DNA of 64,000 nt from Piromyces finnis (lineage: Eukaryota; Neocallimastigomycota; Neocallimastigomycetes; Neocallimastigales; Neocallimastigaceae), in contig MCFH01000001.1 of the NCBI GenBank assembly GCA_002104945.1, forward strand, positions 806,001 to 870,000, read 5' to 3'. Of this stretch, positions 15,045 through 32,954 are shown in pieces; positions within the stretch are counted from its first letter, which is position 1, and every line of letters starts with the position of its first letter. The translations under genes were made by a program, and so were the position numbers. Below the pieces are notes generated by a model. The model was not told where the DNA came from. It saw nothing but the letters and a program-made list of their open reading frames with translations, and did not search any database.

Positions 15045-15500
15045 GTAAAACACTTTTATTACAATCTTTAAAGTTTTCGTTTTTCTCCTTAAAACCCTCA
15101 CGTTGTGTGAACTTGATATTTTACTTTATAATTAAAAATTTAATTTAAATTAAATTGATTCAATTAAACCACAATATATTACAATTAATTTAAATATATA
15201 TAACATATATAACATATGTCAAATTTTAAATTCAATTATACCTCAAAAAAAAAAAATATTTTAAAATTAAATTAAATTAAAATGTTTAAAATTCAATTAA
15301 TATAATAATATAAAATAATTTTATTATATTATATTATATTAATTATGTTTGTAATATATTATAAATATATTAAATTTAAATCATAGTCAAAGTTTTTATT
15401 ATTTAAATAATAAAAGATAATATTTATTTTTATATTAATGAACGTTTGATTCTAATGAAAAAGATTATGAAAATGGTTTTGTTAAAAAGTTTTACAAAAA

Positions 15501-15531
<31 letters not shown>

Positions 15532-16828
15532 TGTATTCATTAACTCAATATATTATATTTATTTAATTTGATATACTTTTAATAATTAACATGAAAAAAA
15601 AAATGAATCAAAAGTAATAACTTAAAATTATACACTAACTTTAAATGAATTCATTTGACTATTTTTTAATTCATTTAATTATATTAAAGACAAAGCCATA
15701 ATAAATATTTTTTATAATATAAAAAGAAAAGACACATATATAATAAGTAAATTCATCGAAAGTCATTATTATAGTCATTCCTTTTTAAATCAATAAAAAA
15801 AAAAAAAAAAATCAATCGTCCGCCTGCCGGTCAATAATTGAATTGAATTGAATTGGTTACAATGAAAAGAAAAAGAAAAATCTTTCTATTATACATTCTA
15901 ATAATAACAATAACGTGTGATGCTAAATAAATCATTAATATTTAAAGTTTCCATCAAAAGTTTCTTTTCATATATTTAATATTTAAGGGTTCATTCATGA
16001 CCTGTACCGAAAAACTCAAATTTGTTGTTCTATTATAGTTTAAAATTATATATTTTTTTTTAATTAAATAAATTAATTGAACTGTTTTATTTTTAAAATA
16101 TAAAACCAGAAAAAAAAAAAGTAAAGAAAAAGTTTTTTCTCTTTTTTTTTATGTTTTTAATTTATAAAAATATCAATATACCATAATAATAGTATATTTA
16201 CTATTATTCTTTAAAAAAAAAAAAAAAATAGTACATAAAGGATTTAAAAAATTAAATTGTTTTAATCCAATATCTATTACTTTTTTTTTTTCATCCTTAT
16301 TAATATATATTATTATTTATTACTATTTTTAAAAGATTCTATTATATATATCATCATCATTTATATACAACTTTTAGTTTTTAATTTTTTATCCTTTTTT
16401 TCAAAAATATATATATTTAATACTTTATACTTTATTATTCAAATAAATAATATAAAAAATCATCATCATTATTATTATTAGTATTATTAATACTATATAA
16501 ATAATACAAATAGAATATTTAATAATATTCTTTTTTAGAAAATAGTTTAGAATGGATATATATAAAAATATATCAATATATCTATAATTTAGTAAAAATA
16601 ATAAAGCTATATTACAAAGATAAAAAAAAAAATAATGATATAATTCAATAGCAAAGAAATATATAATATTCGAAAATTAAAAATGAAAAAAATATTGAAT
16701 AAAACAACAACAACAACAAACTAAAAAAAGAAAAGTGTCTTTGAATAATAAATCATATAAAATCATATATTATAAAAAATAAAAATTAAAAATAAATAAA
16801 TCAATACATATAGTGAAAGAGAATTTAA

Positions 16829-16859
<31 letters not shown>

Positions 16860-17023
16860 AACATACATTTGATTATTTTTCATATTTTATTTTTAAAGAT
16901 AAATATGAAAATTTTTGAAATATAAAAATTTTGATACTTTGTAAAAGTAATACTCTTAATCAAATAAAAGTATAATAAACTAATAAAATATTAAAACAAT
17001 AAAAAAAATAATAATAATAAAAA

Positions 17024-17977
17024 ATGTGTTTAAGAAAAATACCTAATAATATTAAATATATAAACGAAATTACTGATATATTTTTATCCATATGTAAAGA
17101 AGTGGATATAGGTATTTTTTATCTATCTTTATAGGTTTTTTTTTTTTTTTTTTTTTAGAAATAATAACAATTTATATTTCTGTTTTCATTATATAATACA
17201 TAATATATCTTTATCTTTAATATGTTTAAAGAACCTTCAGAGGCTACAACAACTCCTATTATGGTAGCCTATCCAGAATTAAATAGTTATGACCAAAAAA
17301 TATGGGATAATCTTTTTTCTTCATTTAGTGAAGAATTATTATTTCTTCAATCTAAATATCCTCATTTTGGTTAGTATTAGAGGGGAAAGAAAAAAAAAAA
17401 AAAAAAAAAAAAAAAAGAAATGTATTATTGTTACTATTGTCTCATAAATTTTAATATTAATATTTTCATAAAATAACATTTTTTTAAAAAAAAAAAAAAA
17501 AAGTAATGATAGTCTTTTTAAAAACTTTATAAAAAAAAAAACATATTAATTATTTTTTTTAACAAATATATATATATATATTAGATTTAAAAAACATGAT
17601 TTACTACATTAGTGATAACGGGCTTAGTACTATAGATCCAAATAATGTTGATGATTTCATTAAAACTGCTAAATATCTAAAAAGAAAAATAAGAGGTAAT
17701 TTGCTTTCAAAAATTGAATAGTTTTTTTTTTTTTTTTTAATATCCTATATAAAATACAAATAAGATATAAATTAACACTTTTATATTTTAATAACAAATA
17801 GAAATAAAATTTTTTCGTTTTATATCTCGTTTCTTCGTTTTTCACCGATGTATCACAAATCAAAGTAAATTCTATAACTTATTATAATTTTTTTTTTTTT
17901 TTTTTTTATGGTTTTTATATGAAATTAAAATAATATATTTTTATATAGATTACTATAATAAGCCTTCACATAATTAA
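17024..17977 (+). CDS. Small five-exon orphan protein (142 aa)
   Basis: Not recognised. Exons 17024-17111, 17232-17369, 17585-17695, 17802-17864 and 17949-17977 join into a 142-aa frame ending TCACATAATTAA. Every junction has gt...ag borders and all four introns are phase 1. The protein is of mixed composition (begins MCLRKIPNNI; centre EELLFLQSKYPHF) with a basic, aromatic-rich segment near the end (KFFRFISRFFVFHRC). No signal peptide or clear domain is seen. Exon content is clearly higher in complexity than the introns, which carry poly-A/T tracts. It ends about 400 bp from the convergent gene at 18382. The last two exons are short and least certain. Confidence 0.6.
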
Positions 17978-18381
17978 TATATATTATAACTTTTGGGAAA
18001 TATATACCTCTATAGATTTATATAGAATCATCTTAAATGTTATAAAGTTATGAATATATAATATATACAACATTATCATCCCCTTATCTTAAATTAACAT
18101 TCATTTTCCATATATTAAATATATATTCATAATAATTTTCATTACTATTATCATATACTAAAATAAAATAGAACCTATAAAAGTAATAACCTTTTTTATT
18201 TAAAAGAAAAAAAAAAAAAGTATATGTTTAATTATTTACTTATTCCCTTTTCTACTACTATATATTTTGTGTGTTATAGATTAAATTTTATTAATATTAA
18301 TAAATTGTTTAAATATAGAGTTTAAATGTGATATGTAATATCATTTTCTTTATTTAAAAAAAAAATACTTTATTTTATTTT
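17978..18381. other. Short convergent intergenic spacer
   Basis: About 400 bp between two converging genes, presumably holding both 3' UTRs and polyadenylation signals. AT-rich; nothing else seen. Confidence 0.6.
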
Positions 18382-19102
18382 TTAGGAATTTGTGGTAGTA
18401 GTAGTAGTAGTTCTATTATCAGTAGATATTAAAGCAATGCTTGAGTTTGTTTCATTTGTAATGTTATTATCATTTCTATTACTTCTATTTCTTATAGAAA
18501 ATTGAATATTATTTTGGGGACTTGTTGAAGTGGTATAAATATAATTATTATTTGATAATGAATTATGTTGATTCGATGAATTTGAAGATAAATGTATTGT
18601 ATTTAAATTTTCTAGGCTAGTGTCATTATTAGTATTATTGTTATTGTTATTATTATTATTAGTAGTAGTAGTAGTAGTAGTAGTTGTTGTTGTTGTTGTT
18701 GTAGCATTTATAGTATTATTATTATTTTCTGAAGAACTATCAGATTCTTCATCTGAACTTGAACTTGAATTTTCTCGACTTCTAGATCTGTGTCTGGAAA
18801 TAATATGAAAGGTTTGAATATCATTATTATTAACAGTCATTGTTCGACGTTCAGTTGAAACAAATCTAGTTCTAGTCACACCAGTATTTGAAGATCTTTG
18901 TGAACCAATTCTTGGTCTCAAATAAGAGTAGTTATTATTTGAAGAGAATGAATTAGAAATTGGAGGACTTATTCCTTTTTTTTTTTTTTTTGAATACAAA
19001 ACAATATAGTTTGTATATTTTTATATTTAGTGAAAATAGAAATGATTAGAAAATATTATAAAATGAAAAAAAAAAAATAATAATTATTATTATTATTATT
19101 AC

Positions 19103-19156
<54 letters not shown>

Positions 19157-19175
19157 GTTTATTATTATTATTATG

Positions 19176-19228
<53 letters not shown>

Positions 19229-19229
19229 G

Positions 19230-19273
<44 letters not shown>

Positions 19274-19274
19274 G

Positions 19275-19329
<55 letters not shown>

Positions 19330-20632
19330 GCCTATGTTTATATTTATTATTCATATAATTTCTTAGGGAAAAAAAAAAAAAAACATTTGAAATTTCAATT
19401 TTATTTTTTAATTCAATATATATATGTATATTTTTCTTACTTTCATGACGTCTCAATAATTGTCTTCTAGTTAAAGCTGGAGGGTTTCGCTGTGAACCAT
19501 TTATATCAGAATTGTTATCAGAACTATTGGAAAATAAGATAGTTTCTAGTTCATTATTATTGCTCTCATTATTTTCATTTTCGCTATCGGTATTCATAGA
19601 ATCATCTGAATCACTTGAATCAGAATTAAATGAAGATAAACTACCCAAACTTTCTGGTGTAATATTCATTGCACCATCAGTGTCAAATAGACGATCTATA
19701 ATTGAACGAAAATCGAGTCTTCTTCTTGTATAATTATCTATATCATCATCGGAATTAGAAAATGCATTTCTTGTTCTTATTCTATTTCTTCTTAAAATAT
19801 CATCATTATTCCATATTGAAGAAAGTGGTTGGTTATACTGAAATATATCTAAATATCCTTCTTTAATATCATCTGAATCTATGTCATTAGAAGGAAAATT
19901 AAATACATCTCTTTCATGGGGTTGCAATCTTTTCCATATTATATTATTTTTATTGAAATTAAATCAAATTAAATTTGTTTTAAATTATTTATTATATTCA
20001 AATATTTGTTAAAAAATATATAATAATATAATATTATTTAGTATTTAATATCGAAGATTTTAATTAAAACATTTAAATTGAACTATTTATTCAAAGTATA
20101 TTTTATTTTGTCCTTTTCAACATTCATTGATTGTAAAATGGTATGGTTTTATTTATATAAAAATTTAAATATTTTTTTTTTTTCATAGTTGTATTATCCA
20201 TATATATATATATATTTTTTTTTTAAATATTTTAAATTGACATTTTTTAATATTTATTTTTATTATACACAAGTATAATATAATTTATTATATAGAAATA
20301 TGAAAAGATTATTATTTACCTATATATATAATATTTAATATATTTTTTAATTAAAATAGTATATATTATTACATTTTAATAAAATATATATATAGATATA
20401 TTTTAAATAACAGCTAGTTAATAAAAAGTCATATAGTTAAAAAGAGTTCTTTTTGATAAACCTACCCTTCCCAAACTAAAAATACTAAACCTTCCTTGGT
20501 GGGTATAGTTAGGCTATTTACCATAGCTTCAAATAGATTTTTTAATTCGGTTGGTTGTAGTTTTTTCATTTGAGATATAATATTATAGGTCTCATAGGAA
20601 TCTTCATAATCATAACCAATTGACCTTCCCAT
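18382..20632 (-). CDS. Disordered hypothetical protein (415 aa)
   Basis: Function not recognised. Three exons with matching phases: 20466-20632, 19441-19928 and 18382-18974. The start ATG is at 20632; the second exon has no in-frame ATG near its 5' end and follows an acceptor (aaaag), so the first exon is needed. The N-terminal 75 residues look folded (LQPTELKNLFEAM, EGLVFLVWEGLQ). The middle is acidic, rich in Asp/Ser/Asn (for example SDSSDSDDSMNTDSENEN). The C-terminal third is basic then Thr/Asn/Ser-rich, with a short RSRSREN patch and a poly-Thr run encoded by a trinucleotide repeat. Probably intracellular and largely disordered; no signal peptide or membrane segment. Intron 2 carries a long (TTA)n array. 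Confidence 0.62.
19082..19326. repeat. (ATT)n array with TATGTTTATT interruptions, inside an intron
   Basis: About 245 bp of ATT/TTA repeat interrupted five times by the same short unit containing G (tatgtttatt), at irregular intervals. It lies inside intron 2 of the gene at 18382-20632. The recurrence of one interruption suggests expansion after the variant arose. Confidence 0.9.
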
Positions 20633-22704
20633 TTTAATTTGTTTTTTTTTTCTTATATTAAAAACTATTATTAGTATATATTTAATTCTTTGAATAAAAA
20701 AGAAAAAAAAAAAAAAAAAAAAGAATTATTTTATAAAATTATTAGTATATGAAAATTAAAAAAAAAGGAAGCAAAGAAATGGATATAGGAAAGAGAGATA
20801 AAAAAAAAAAAAGCAGTGATATACCAATAATCAATTAATTAATTAGTTATTTTGAAAGTTGTGCGTGACCTTTAATAATATTTCTTTATATATTAAAAAA
20901 GTAAATGCATAAAATTTTTGGGTAAATTTTTTACATAATAAAATAATAAAGAAAATTAATTAATAAATTAATGGAATTTCTATTTGAAACATTTACTTTC
21001 TTACATTATTAAAAAAAAAAAAAAAAGCAAAAGTATTCATAGTCGAATTAATAAAATGAAAAAAAAAAAAACTTAATTATTATTGAAAATGTTATATGAA
21101 TGTCCAATTAACATAAATATTACCAGTTGTTTCAGTTTTATACGTTTAAAGCTAATATTATTTGATTAATATATATCTATATACTGGGTATAGAAAAGGA
21201 GAAAATGATTCCTTTTATCGATGACAGTAATAAAATAAATTTATTTATAGCTTTATTATTTATTAATTACACTAAAACAAAAAAAAAAAGTTATCCATAA
21301 AGCGGAATAGATTAATAATAATGACGATAATAATAATATTATTATTAATAATTACTAATTATTCCTCTTTTATTTATTTTTTAATGAATAAACTTTCTTG
21401 TTTATATTTTTGGTAAATTCATTTTCTTCATTTATAAGAAATTTTTATAATATAACTATTATAGTTTTGAATTAATAAAGTTTTCTTAATTATTCCATAC
21501 TAATGACATATGACTATATTTTTAGCTTATAATTTTATAATATATTATGTATATTTTTACTTTAATTACCTATAAATTAAATGCAATCCTATATTGATAT
21601 TTTCCTCTATTGATATTTCAAATTGTAAATACTAATAATTTTTTTTTGTCTTCATTAATGACATTTAACGATGATGTAATCAATATGATAGAATTATAAT
21701 AGAATTATCTTTTAACTTTTACAAGATCCAAATACTCAAATAACTCAAAAATAAAAAATTTTTTTTTATTATTTTTTACTTTAAATGTATTGTAACTGTT
21801 AAGATATAACTTGATATGGGTTTGTTTTGTTTTGTCTTTGTTTTTTTTAACAAAACGAATGTAACTATAGTTTTCGTACTTTTTCCAAATCTCTTTTTTT
21901 TTGAAAAATGATAGTAACAGGAAATTTTTATTAAATAAGATTCCGAGTTATTAACATACATTTTATCTCATTTAACATTTTTATAATAGTTTTATTATTA
22001 TTGGGTTTGATTATAATATATTTTATATATTAAAAAAGGGAAAATAATTAAAAAGGTTAAAAACACAAAGATAGAAATTTATTTAATATAAAAGAAAAAA
22101 ATAATATTATAATCATTATTCAAAACTTTTTTTTTTAATATACATATAAAAAACTAAATATAAATATTAAAATAATAATAATAATAATGTATAGATGTAT
22201 AATATTTGTTATGCTTTAAACTTTTTCATTAAAATAAAGAATTAAAAATTTTGGCTTTTTTTTTCAAAATTTATAATAGCATATTTTATGATGACATTTT
22301 TACTTTAAAATTTTCTTTTTTTTTTTTTAACATTAATTGATTCTTTTGACTAGGTGAAGCGTATTAATTATTTAATTTTTTGTATAATTTATATATTCTA
22401 TGAATATAGCATTAATTCAAAATTGATTAGATTATATTTATCAAAAGGTTACCTTTATAATACATTTTATATATTCAAGGTAATAAGATATGATAATATG
22501 GTGATTATTAAAATAATGATATCTTTTTGTAATTAATTGGGAATGAATACTTTATTTTTAATATTAATACAAAAATTATCAATAGTTTTTTGTTTTATAC
22601 TTTTCTTTTGTTTCTTCATATGCAAATGAATGGATTTAATTTTTTAAGCAAATACCATTAATATATATTCTTTTATCTTGTTTGTTTTTTTTTTATATAT
22701 ATAA
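20633..22704. other. AT-rich intergenic region
   Basis: About 2.1 kb between the start of the 18382-20632 gene and the stop of the 22705-23439 gene. Contains poly-A runs and short AT repeats only. Open frames at 21776-21961 and 22354-22536 have AT-biased composition and no supporting context. Confidence 0.6.
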
Positions 22705-23439
22705 TTAATAAATTATATCTGAAATTGTATTTATCAATACATCCATATCAAGTGGTGGTAAATTATTTAAATCGTATGTGGAACAAAGGTTTAAATCTTT
22801 CATATATATACTAGCATTACGAGTATATCTTAGTAAATGTTCTCCATTTCCATTAATCCATGAAATTTCACCAAGAGCAAACATCATTTCAATTGTAGAA
22901 GGAGGTGAAAGAGGTCCATGACTTTTATTATACATGAAACCTAACGGGAAACTATCATGAAGCCAAATAAATTTTTCTTCAAAATGTTTTAAAAGGAAAT
23001 TTTTTGCTTCTTCTTTACCTAGAATCTCATAAGTTACTGTGATAGCATAAATTGATGGGCAAGGTCTTAAATCAAATAAATCTTGCCAGTAACGATAATA
23101 GTTTCCAATAGCAAAGCCATTTTTTGTAACTAAACTTTCTTGAAAAGTACCATTGGATAAAGCAATATTGAATAAAAGAAGAGGAGTAACAGAAGATGGT
23201 GAAAAATCTGATTTACGTAGTGAACTTCTTTCTACTGTAACTACACCATTGTCTGTTCTTTCATATCTTTCATCAAATTGTCGACTACTACTGCTTCTAT
23301 CAAAAGGACGTCTCTCATTATTATTAATTGAAGGAATCATATCGTATGATGATTCATCTATATCAACTACCTTTCCCATAGAAAATGCTTTTCTGTTAAA
23401 AATATTTACAACTTTTCTATTATTTTCACGAGCAAACAT
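22705..23439 (-). CDS. Orphan protein, 244 aa, single exon
   Basis: Not recognised. One uninterrupted frame from ATG 23439 to TAA 22705. The first 85 residues are basic and Ser/Arg-rich, probably disordered (FDRSSSSRQFDERYERT). From about residue 90 the sequence looks like a compact alpha/beta domain with many aromatic residues and conserved-looking Gly/Pro/Trp (FAIGNYYRYWQDLFDLRPCP, FIWLHDSFPLGFMYNKSHGP, FALGEISWINGNGEHLLRY). No signal peptide or membrane helix. Codon use resembles its neighbours. The mixed composition against the AT background makes it a real gene; function is unknown. Confidence 0.75.
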   Translation of the reverse strand: MFARENNRKVVNIFNRKAFSMGKVVDIDESSYDMIPSINNNERRPFDRSSSSRQFDERYERTDNGVVTVERSSLRKSDFSPSSVTPLLLFNIALSNGTFQESLVTKNGFAIGNYYRYWQDLFDLRPCPSIYAITVTYEILGKEEAKNFLLKHFEEKFIWLHDSFPLGFMYNKSHGPLSPPSTIEMMFALGEISWINGNGEHLLRYTRNASIYMKDLNLCSTYDLNNLPPLDMDVLINTISDIIY

Positions 23440-24301
23440 TTTTAGTAATTATATAATTTAAAAAAAAAAAGGCGATAGTAGTAGAAAAAAGTAATTATGA
23501 AATTGAAAATAATAATTATTAAATTATATATTATCTCTTTTTTTTTAATTCAAAAATAGAATATCGAAAGTTCTTTTCTTTTTTTTTTTTTTTTCTTAAT
23601 AAAAATAAATGAACCTAAATTATTTTTATGTATTTCTTCTTTTTTTTTTTTTAAGAATATATAAAAATAAATTTTATTCAAAACTTTACTTTGTAGAACA
23701 TAAAAAATAAAATGTTATGATATATTTGTGTATGTTTTCTATTTTTTTATGAAATAGTAAAAAAAAAAAAAAAAGGATTAACTATATTGTTCAAAGTTAA
23801 TTAATTCTACAATTAATTCTACAAATACTGTATTAATAATTAAACAAAAAAAGTTTATAATGAATTAACCTCAATATTATTTAACTTTTATAATTATTAT
23901 TATTATTATTATTATTATTTTATTCTTAACTTATATTTTTTTTTATCAAATGTGAAATTTTGTTGGTGTTAGTGTTGGTGTTACTATTGTCGTTATGTTG
24001 TTATTTCTTTCAATACTTTTTTTCTTAATGTAATACAAATTTATTTCATAATAATAAAAGACTTTTTTTTAATATTTTTTTTGTTGTTTGTTTTGTTTTG
24101 TTTTGTTTTGTTTTTTGTTCTTTCCTTTTTAGAAAATGACTTTATTAAATTTTCATTAATAATAAATATTATTTTAATAATGATAATTTATTAATAGCTT
24201 TATATTTAACTCTTCAAATGAAAATATTTGTATATATATATATATATATATTTCTATTATAAAAGATATATATATTTAAATTAAAAAAGAAATTTATTTT
24301 C

Positions 24302-24332
<31 letters not shown>

Positions 24333-24554
24333 ATAGTAAATATGATGGTAATAATAGGTAAAGAAAATGATTAAGCAATAATATTATAATTATTTTTTCA
24401 TTATTATATTTTAAAATTATTTTAAAAAAAAATACATTTTAATAATTGAATTATAAAAAAAAAAAGTTTAAAGTTAATTAAATATTTATTTATTATTTCA
24501 TTATTATTATTTTTAAACTCGTTTAATTCAAACATTTCATAAACATTAAAGAAA

Positions 24555-24632
<78 letters not shown>

Positions 24633-26184
24633 GTTTATTATGTTTATTATTATTATTAATAATAAATAGTAAATAGTAAATAGTTGTAAAATAAAAAAAA
24701 AAAAAAGATATAAAAAAAAGTTAATTATTATTATTTTTTTTTTTTTACTTTGTCATTAATTTACTTAGCAAATGTATTATTTATCACAAATATTTAAAAG
24801 AATATCTATATTTTTTTTTTTCCTCCATGGGATGCAACATAAAATTATATAATTGTAATATAATATCTTTAAAAAAAAAAAGATTTTTTGTTCAAAGTTA
24901 AATTTTCAAATAAAAATACATTATTTCATCGAGAAAAAAAAAAAAAAAAAAGGACATTGTCTTTGACAAAATGAATATATATACTTTTTAAAAAATAGCT
25001 TTATTTTTTTTTTTTATTTATTTTTCTATTTTTAATTAGTAATAAATTCTTAAAGTGAATTTTTAATACATCTTTTAAATTATTATTAATAACTAATGTT
25101 AAATGAAATACTATTATCATCCTATCTATATATATTAAGATAAAATAAAAAAAGGTTTTTTTTTTTCTTTGTTATTGTTTTTACAAAATAATAAATTTAT
25201 TATTGTTGTTATTGTTATTATTGTTATTGTTATTATATTTTAATTTAAAATATATACTTTTTTTTTTTTTGTTTGTTTTTTTTTTTTTCTTGTTTTTTGT
25301 TTTGTTTTTATTTTTTTTTTTTTTTTTTTTTTGTTTTATATATATATGCCATTTTTTCGTTTTTTGTTTTTGTTTTTTGTTTTTTTTTTTTTTTTTTTTA
25401 TTTTTGAAAAAATATAAATTTATAACCATGATATTTAAATATAAAATGATTATAGATTTTAAAATTAAACCATCTTACATTTTAAATCATTTAATAACAT
25501 CTTTTTTTTTTTTTTTTCCTTTATTTTATTAAATAAAATTGAATTTTATAAAAATAATAATAGTAAAAAAAAAAAAAGAAAGAGCAATCATGATTTAATT
25601 TTTATAAAACGATTGTAAAATAATTAATAAATAAATAAATTATTAACATTAATAATAATAGGGAAAAAAAGAAAAACTAATAATACTAATAATAATAACA
25701 ATAATAACAATTAAAAAAATAATTAATAATATTAATAACAATAAAAAAAAAAAAAAAGATTGAAAAAATAAATTATATAAAACTACTTTTCCTTTTTTTT
25801 TTTTTTTTTTTTTTTTTTTTCTTCCTTGATTTTGTTAATTATATTACGGTATTAGAAATCTCATTATAATGATAATGTTTTAAAAGTTAGATATTAATTA
25901 AAAATTCAAGGTAAAATTATTTTAAACATATAATAGATTTTACTCCTTTTTTTTTACTATATATTAAAATATATTTTTTTTATTATTTAAAAGATATATA
26001 TAGAATAGTTTTTTGTTTTCGTTTTTTGTTTTGTTTTGTTTTTTGGATAGTTAACTTTTTTTTAGTATAGAGGTTATAATTTTTGGTTGTTAATTTTTTT
26101 TTTTTATTTTAGTTGTTGATATTTTTCCATTTGGTAGTATTATAAGGTTGTTATAATTGTTATAAAAAAAAAGATTTTTTTTTT
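23440..26184. other. AT-rich intergenic region with microsatellites
   Basis: About 2.7 kb with many poly-A/T runs, an (ATT)n array at about 24555-24650, repeated TTTTG units near 24090-24115, and long T-rich stretches around 25260-25410. Long frames across these T-rich stretches encode only Phe/Leu/Lys repeats and are artefacts. No gene seen. Confidence 0.65.
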
Positions 26185-30010
<3,826 letters not shown>

Positions 30011-31212
30011 TAGTTCATTTGTTGCGTATGTTTATAAAAAACTATAGCGATTGAACATTTAATAAAATATATAATTTTAATTAAATTGATAAGTATTGTT
30101 ATGTTTATTGCATATACAAATTTCCTGTTTTATATAATATACAATTGATAATTATGAAAAAAACTAGATAAATAATTTCTTTAAATATAAATATAGTAAT
30201 TCCTTGTTATTTATGAAAATAGAAATTGTAAACATATATATATATTATACTATACTGTTAAATATATATATATATATATTTTTTTTTTTTTGTTTTGTTT
30301 TGTTTTGTTAATTTTAAGTGTATAAAAATGTGAAGAAAAGTTTTTTTCTTTTTTTAAAAAAAAAAAGATTTTTAATATTATTAAGATAGATAGATATAGA
30401 TAATATGTCAATTTATATTAAAATATCAGTACTTTTCCTTATAAAAAAATATCTTTATTATAATTATACTTTCGTTGATATATGTGTGTAGTTTTATCAA
30501 GTCTTATAAATTATTATTATTTTTCTTTATATTTTTTCAAAAAAAAAAAAAAAATTAAATTAGCTAATCCTTTTTATTTGAAAAACCAAATAAAAAATTA
30601 CATATAAACTAGTTTTCAAATGTCCTTTTATTATCCAGTTTATTTATATGCGTATTATAATAGCAATGTTCCTTAATATGGAAGGGAGGAATTAAAGAAA
30701 GAAGCTTTTTTTTTTTTAAATTTATTATCTCAATATAAAATTTGATTTGCCCTTTTTTATTTATATTCTTTTTTAAGATTTTTAATAAAATTATTGGATT
30801 TACTTTTTTTTTTTTTCTTGCTTTATAGATATATATTTATTAAATGATATAAATATAAAATAAGTGTATTATTAAATACATTGATATTTTTATTGACAAT
30901 TAAATGTTACAAAGAAAAGTATGTATTATTGAGAATTATATTTATTAAATTAAATTTATTTCTAAAGTTATTTATTGTATTTAAGAAAATGGTCAATATA
31001 TATTATATAATGATATATAATGATATATATTTATTCTTTATATAAATAGTTTTTTTATTTTTACTATTTATATTTTATTTTTTAAAAAAAAAAAAAAAGA
31101 AAAAGAAATATTTCATTTAAAAAGATTTTCCTTTTCTTTTCTTCTTTATTTATAAAATAAAATAAAATAAAATAGAAATAACTACAAATTTTTCAATAAA
31201 GAAATAAAAAGT

Positions 31213-31216
31213 TTTT

Positions 31217-31259
<43 letters not shown>

Positions 31260-31268
31260 GTTAGTTAG

Positions 31269-31299
<31 letters not shown>

Positions 31300-31485
31300 G
31301 TTAGTTAGTTATTTATTTATTTAGTTATTTATTTATTTAGTTAGTTAGTTATTTATTTATTTATTTATTTATTTAGTTATTTATTTATTTATTTATTTAT
31401 TTAGTTATTTATTTATTTATTTAGTTACTTATTTAGTTATTCATTTATTTAGTTATTTATTTAGTTATTTATTTATTTATTTATT
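31213..31485. repeat. Mixed TTTA / TTAG tetranucleotide array
   Basis: About 270 bp of 4-bp periodic repeat. Blocks of TTTA alternate with short blocks of TTAG, often three TTAG units in a row, with the 4-bp phase kept throughout. The block structure recurs at least four times, so larger segments were probably duplicated. Confidence 0.95.
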
Positions 31486-32954
31486 ATTAAATTGAAATGA
31501 ATCATTTCTAACTTAAATTTATTCTAATATATATTATTTTATATTATATAATTTATTATTCAATATATAAAAAGTACTTTACATTTTTTACATATTTATT
31601 TAAACATTTATGTATTTATTCATTTAATCTCTTTTTTAATATATTAGATTATATTCTATTTATTTATTTCACTTAAATATTATATTTATTAATATACATG
31701 TTTATATATAGATTTTATATAGTTCAGTATATTATGAAATCAGCAAATTTTGAAAATTATTATTCCTTTTATAATATTATTTTTAAAAGAAAAGGTATCA
31801 AAACTAAGCAACGGCGGTACAATAACAATAAAAAAAAAAAAAAATGCATCGCAACAATGTATAAGTTACTGAATTTCATTAACTTTATTTTAATTATATG
31901 AATGTTGGCATTTCTTTTTAAATATATTTAAATATATTCATATTAATATATATAGTTATTTATTCATACAATTATATTTTTATAAAAACATAAAACCTTA
32001 AATATTACATATATATAAAACAATCTATGTTATTAAAAAATAAACATTAATGATGATAAGGCAATAATTATTACCTATTGCTTTCCTTAATCTAATTTTA
32101 TTTTTTCTATAATTATTATTATCATAATAAATTTTAAAACTATTAATAAATGTTTTTTCTTCCAATTAGAATTTTATTAATTATATTTTAAATATAATGG
32201 TAGAAAATAAAAAATAATATAATCAATATTTAAAGCAATATGAAAGAAATAAAATTCAAAGTTTTAAATTTTATTGATAATAAAGTTTAATATTCCTTAA
32301 CAAAATATGATGATATAAATTTAAATTAAAAAGTAATTTATATAATACATAATCAAATGTACTTTTAACTTTTTAAACTTTACATATAAAACTAATTGAC
32401 TAATTGTTGTTAATGAAAGAAAGAAAGCACATGAAGAAAGAAGAAATTGAAATATTTTATTCTATAAAAACTTGTTTTTTTATAAAATTTATGTGTATAA
32501 TAATATTCCACATAAAAATATATTTATAATTTATTAAACAAATAAATTGATGGAAGGTTATACCATGAAATTCAAATGTTACTGGAGAGTCAAAAAGAAT
32601 TGCAAGACACCTTCTTGATTGAAATTATTATTTTAAACATTTTTTTTGAAAAGTGACATTTTTTTTTTCTAAACTTTATTTTATATACAAATCAAATTAT
32701 CAATAAATTAATTATTTTTTCGAAATTTTAATATATATTAAAATATCTTTTAAACTTTAATTTATATCAAATATTAAAAAATGGTAATTCTATTATGATT
32801 ATACATGAATATATTGTAGTAATATAATATTAATAAAATTAGATTAATTAAAAAGAATGGAGAAAGTCAAAAATAAAAAGGTGAGTTGGTTAATAAATAA
32901 TTCATTAATGTTTGTTTTTATTATGAAAATAAAATCTTAATATTTTTCTTATCA

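Noticed and set aside
15815-15835. GC-richer patch considered as a tRNA remnant
   Set aside because: No cloverleaf, no T-arm consensus, too short.
25181-25532. Overlapping Lys-rich and Phe-rich frames
   Set aside because: They cross poly-T/A tracts and have no coding complexity.
32550-32618. 22-codon frame with Cys/Trp/Lys content, considered as a dockerin-like exon
   Set aside because: Too short, no splice partners, and it does not match the fungal dockerin Cys pattern.
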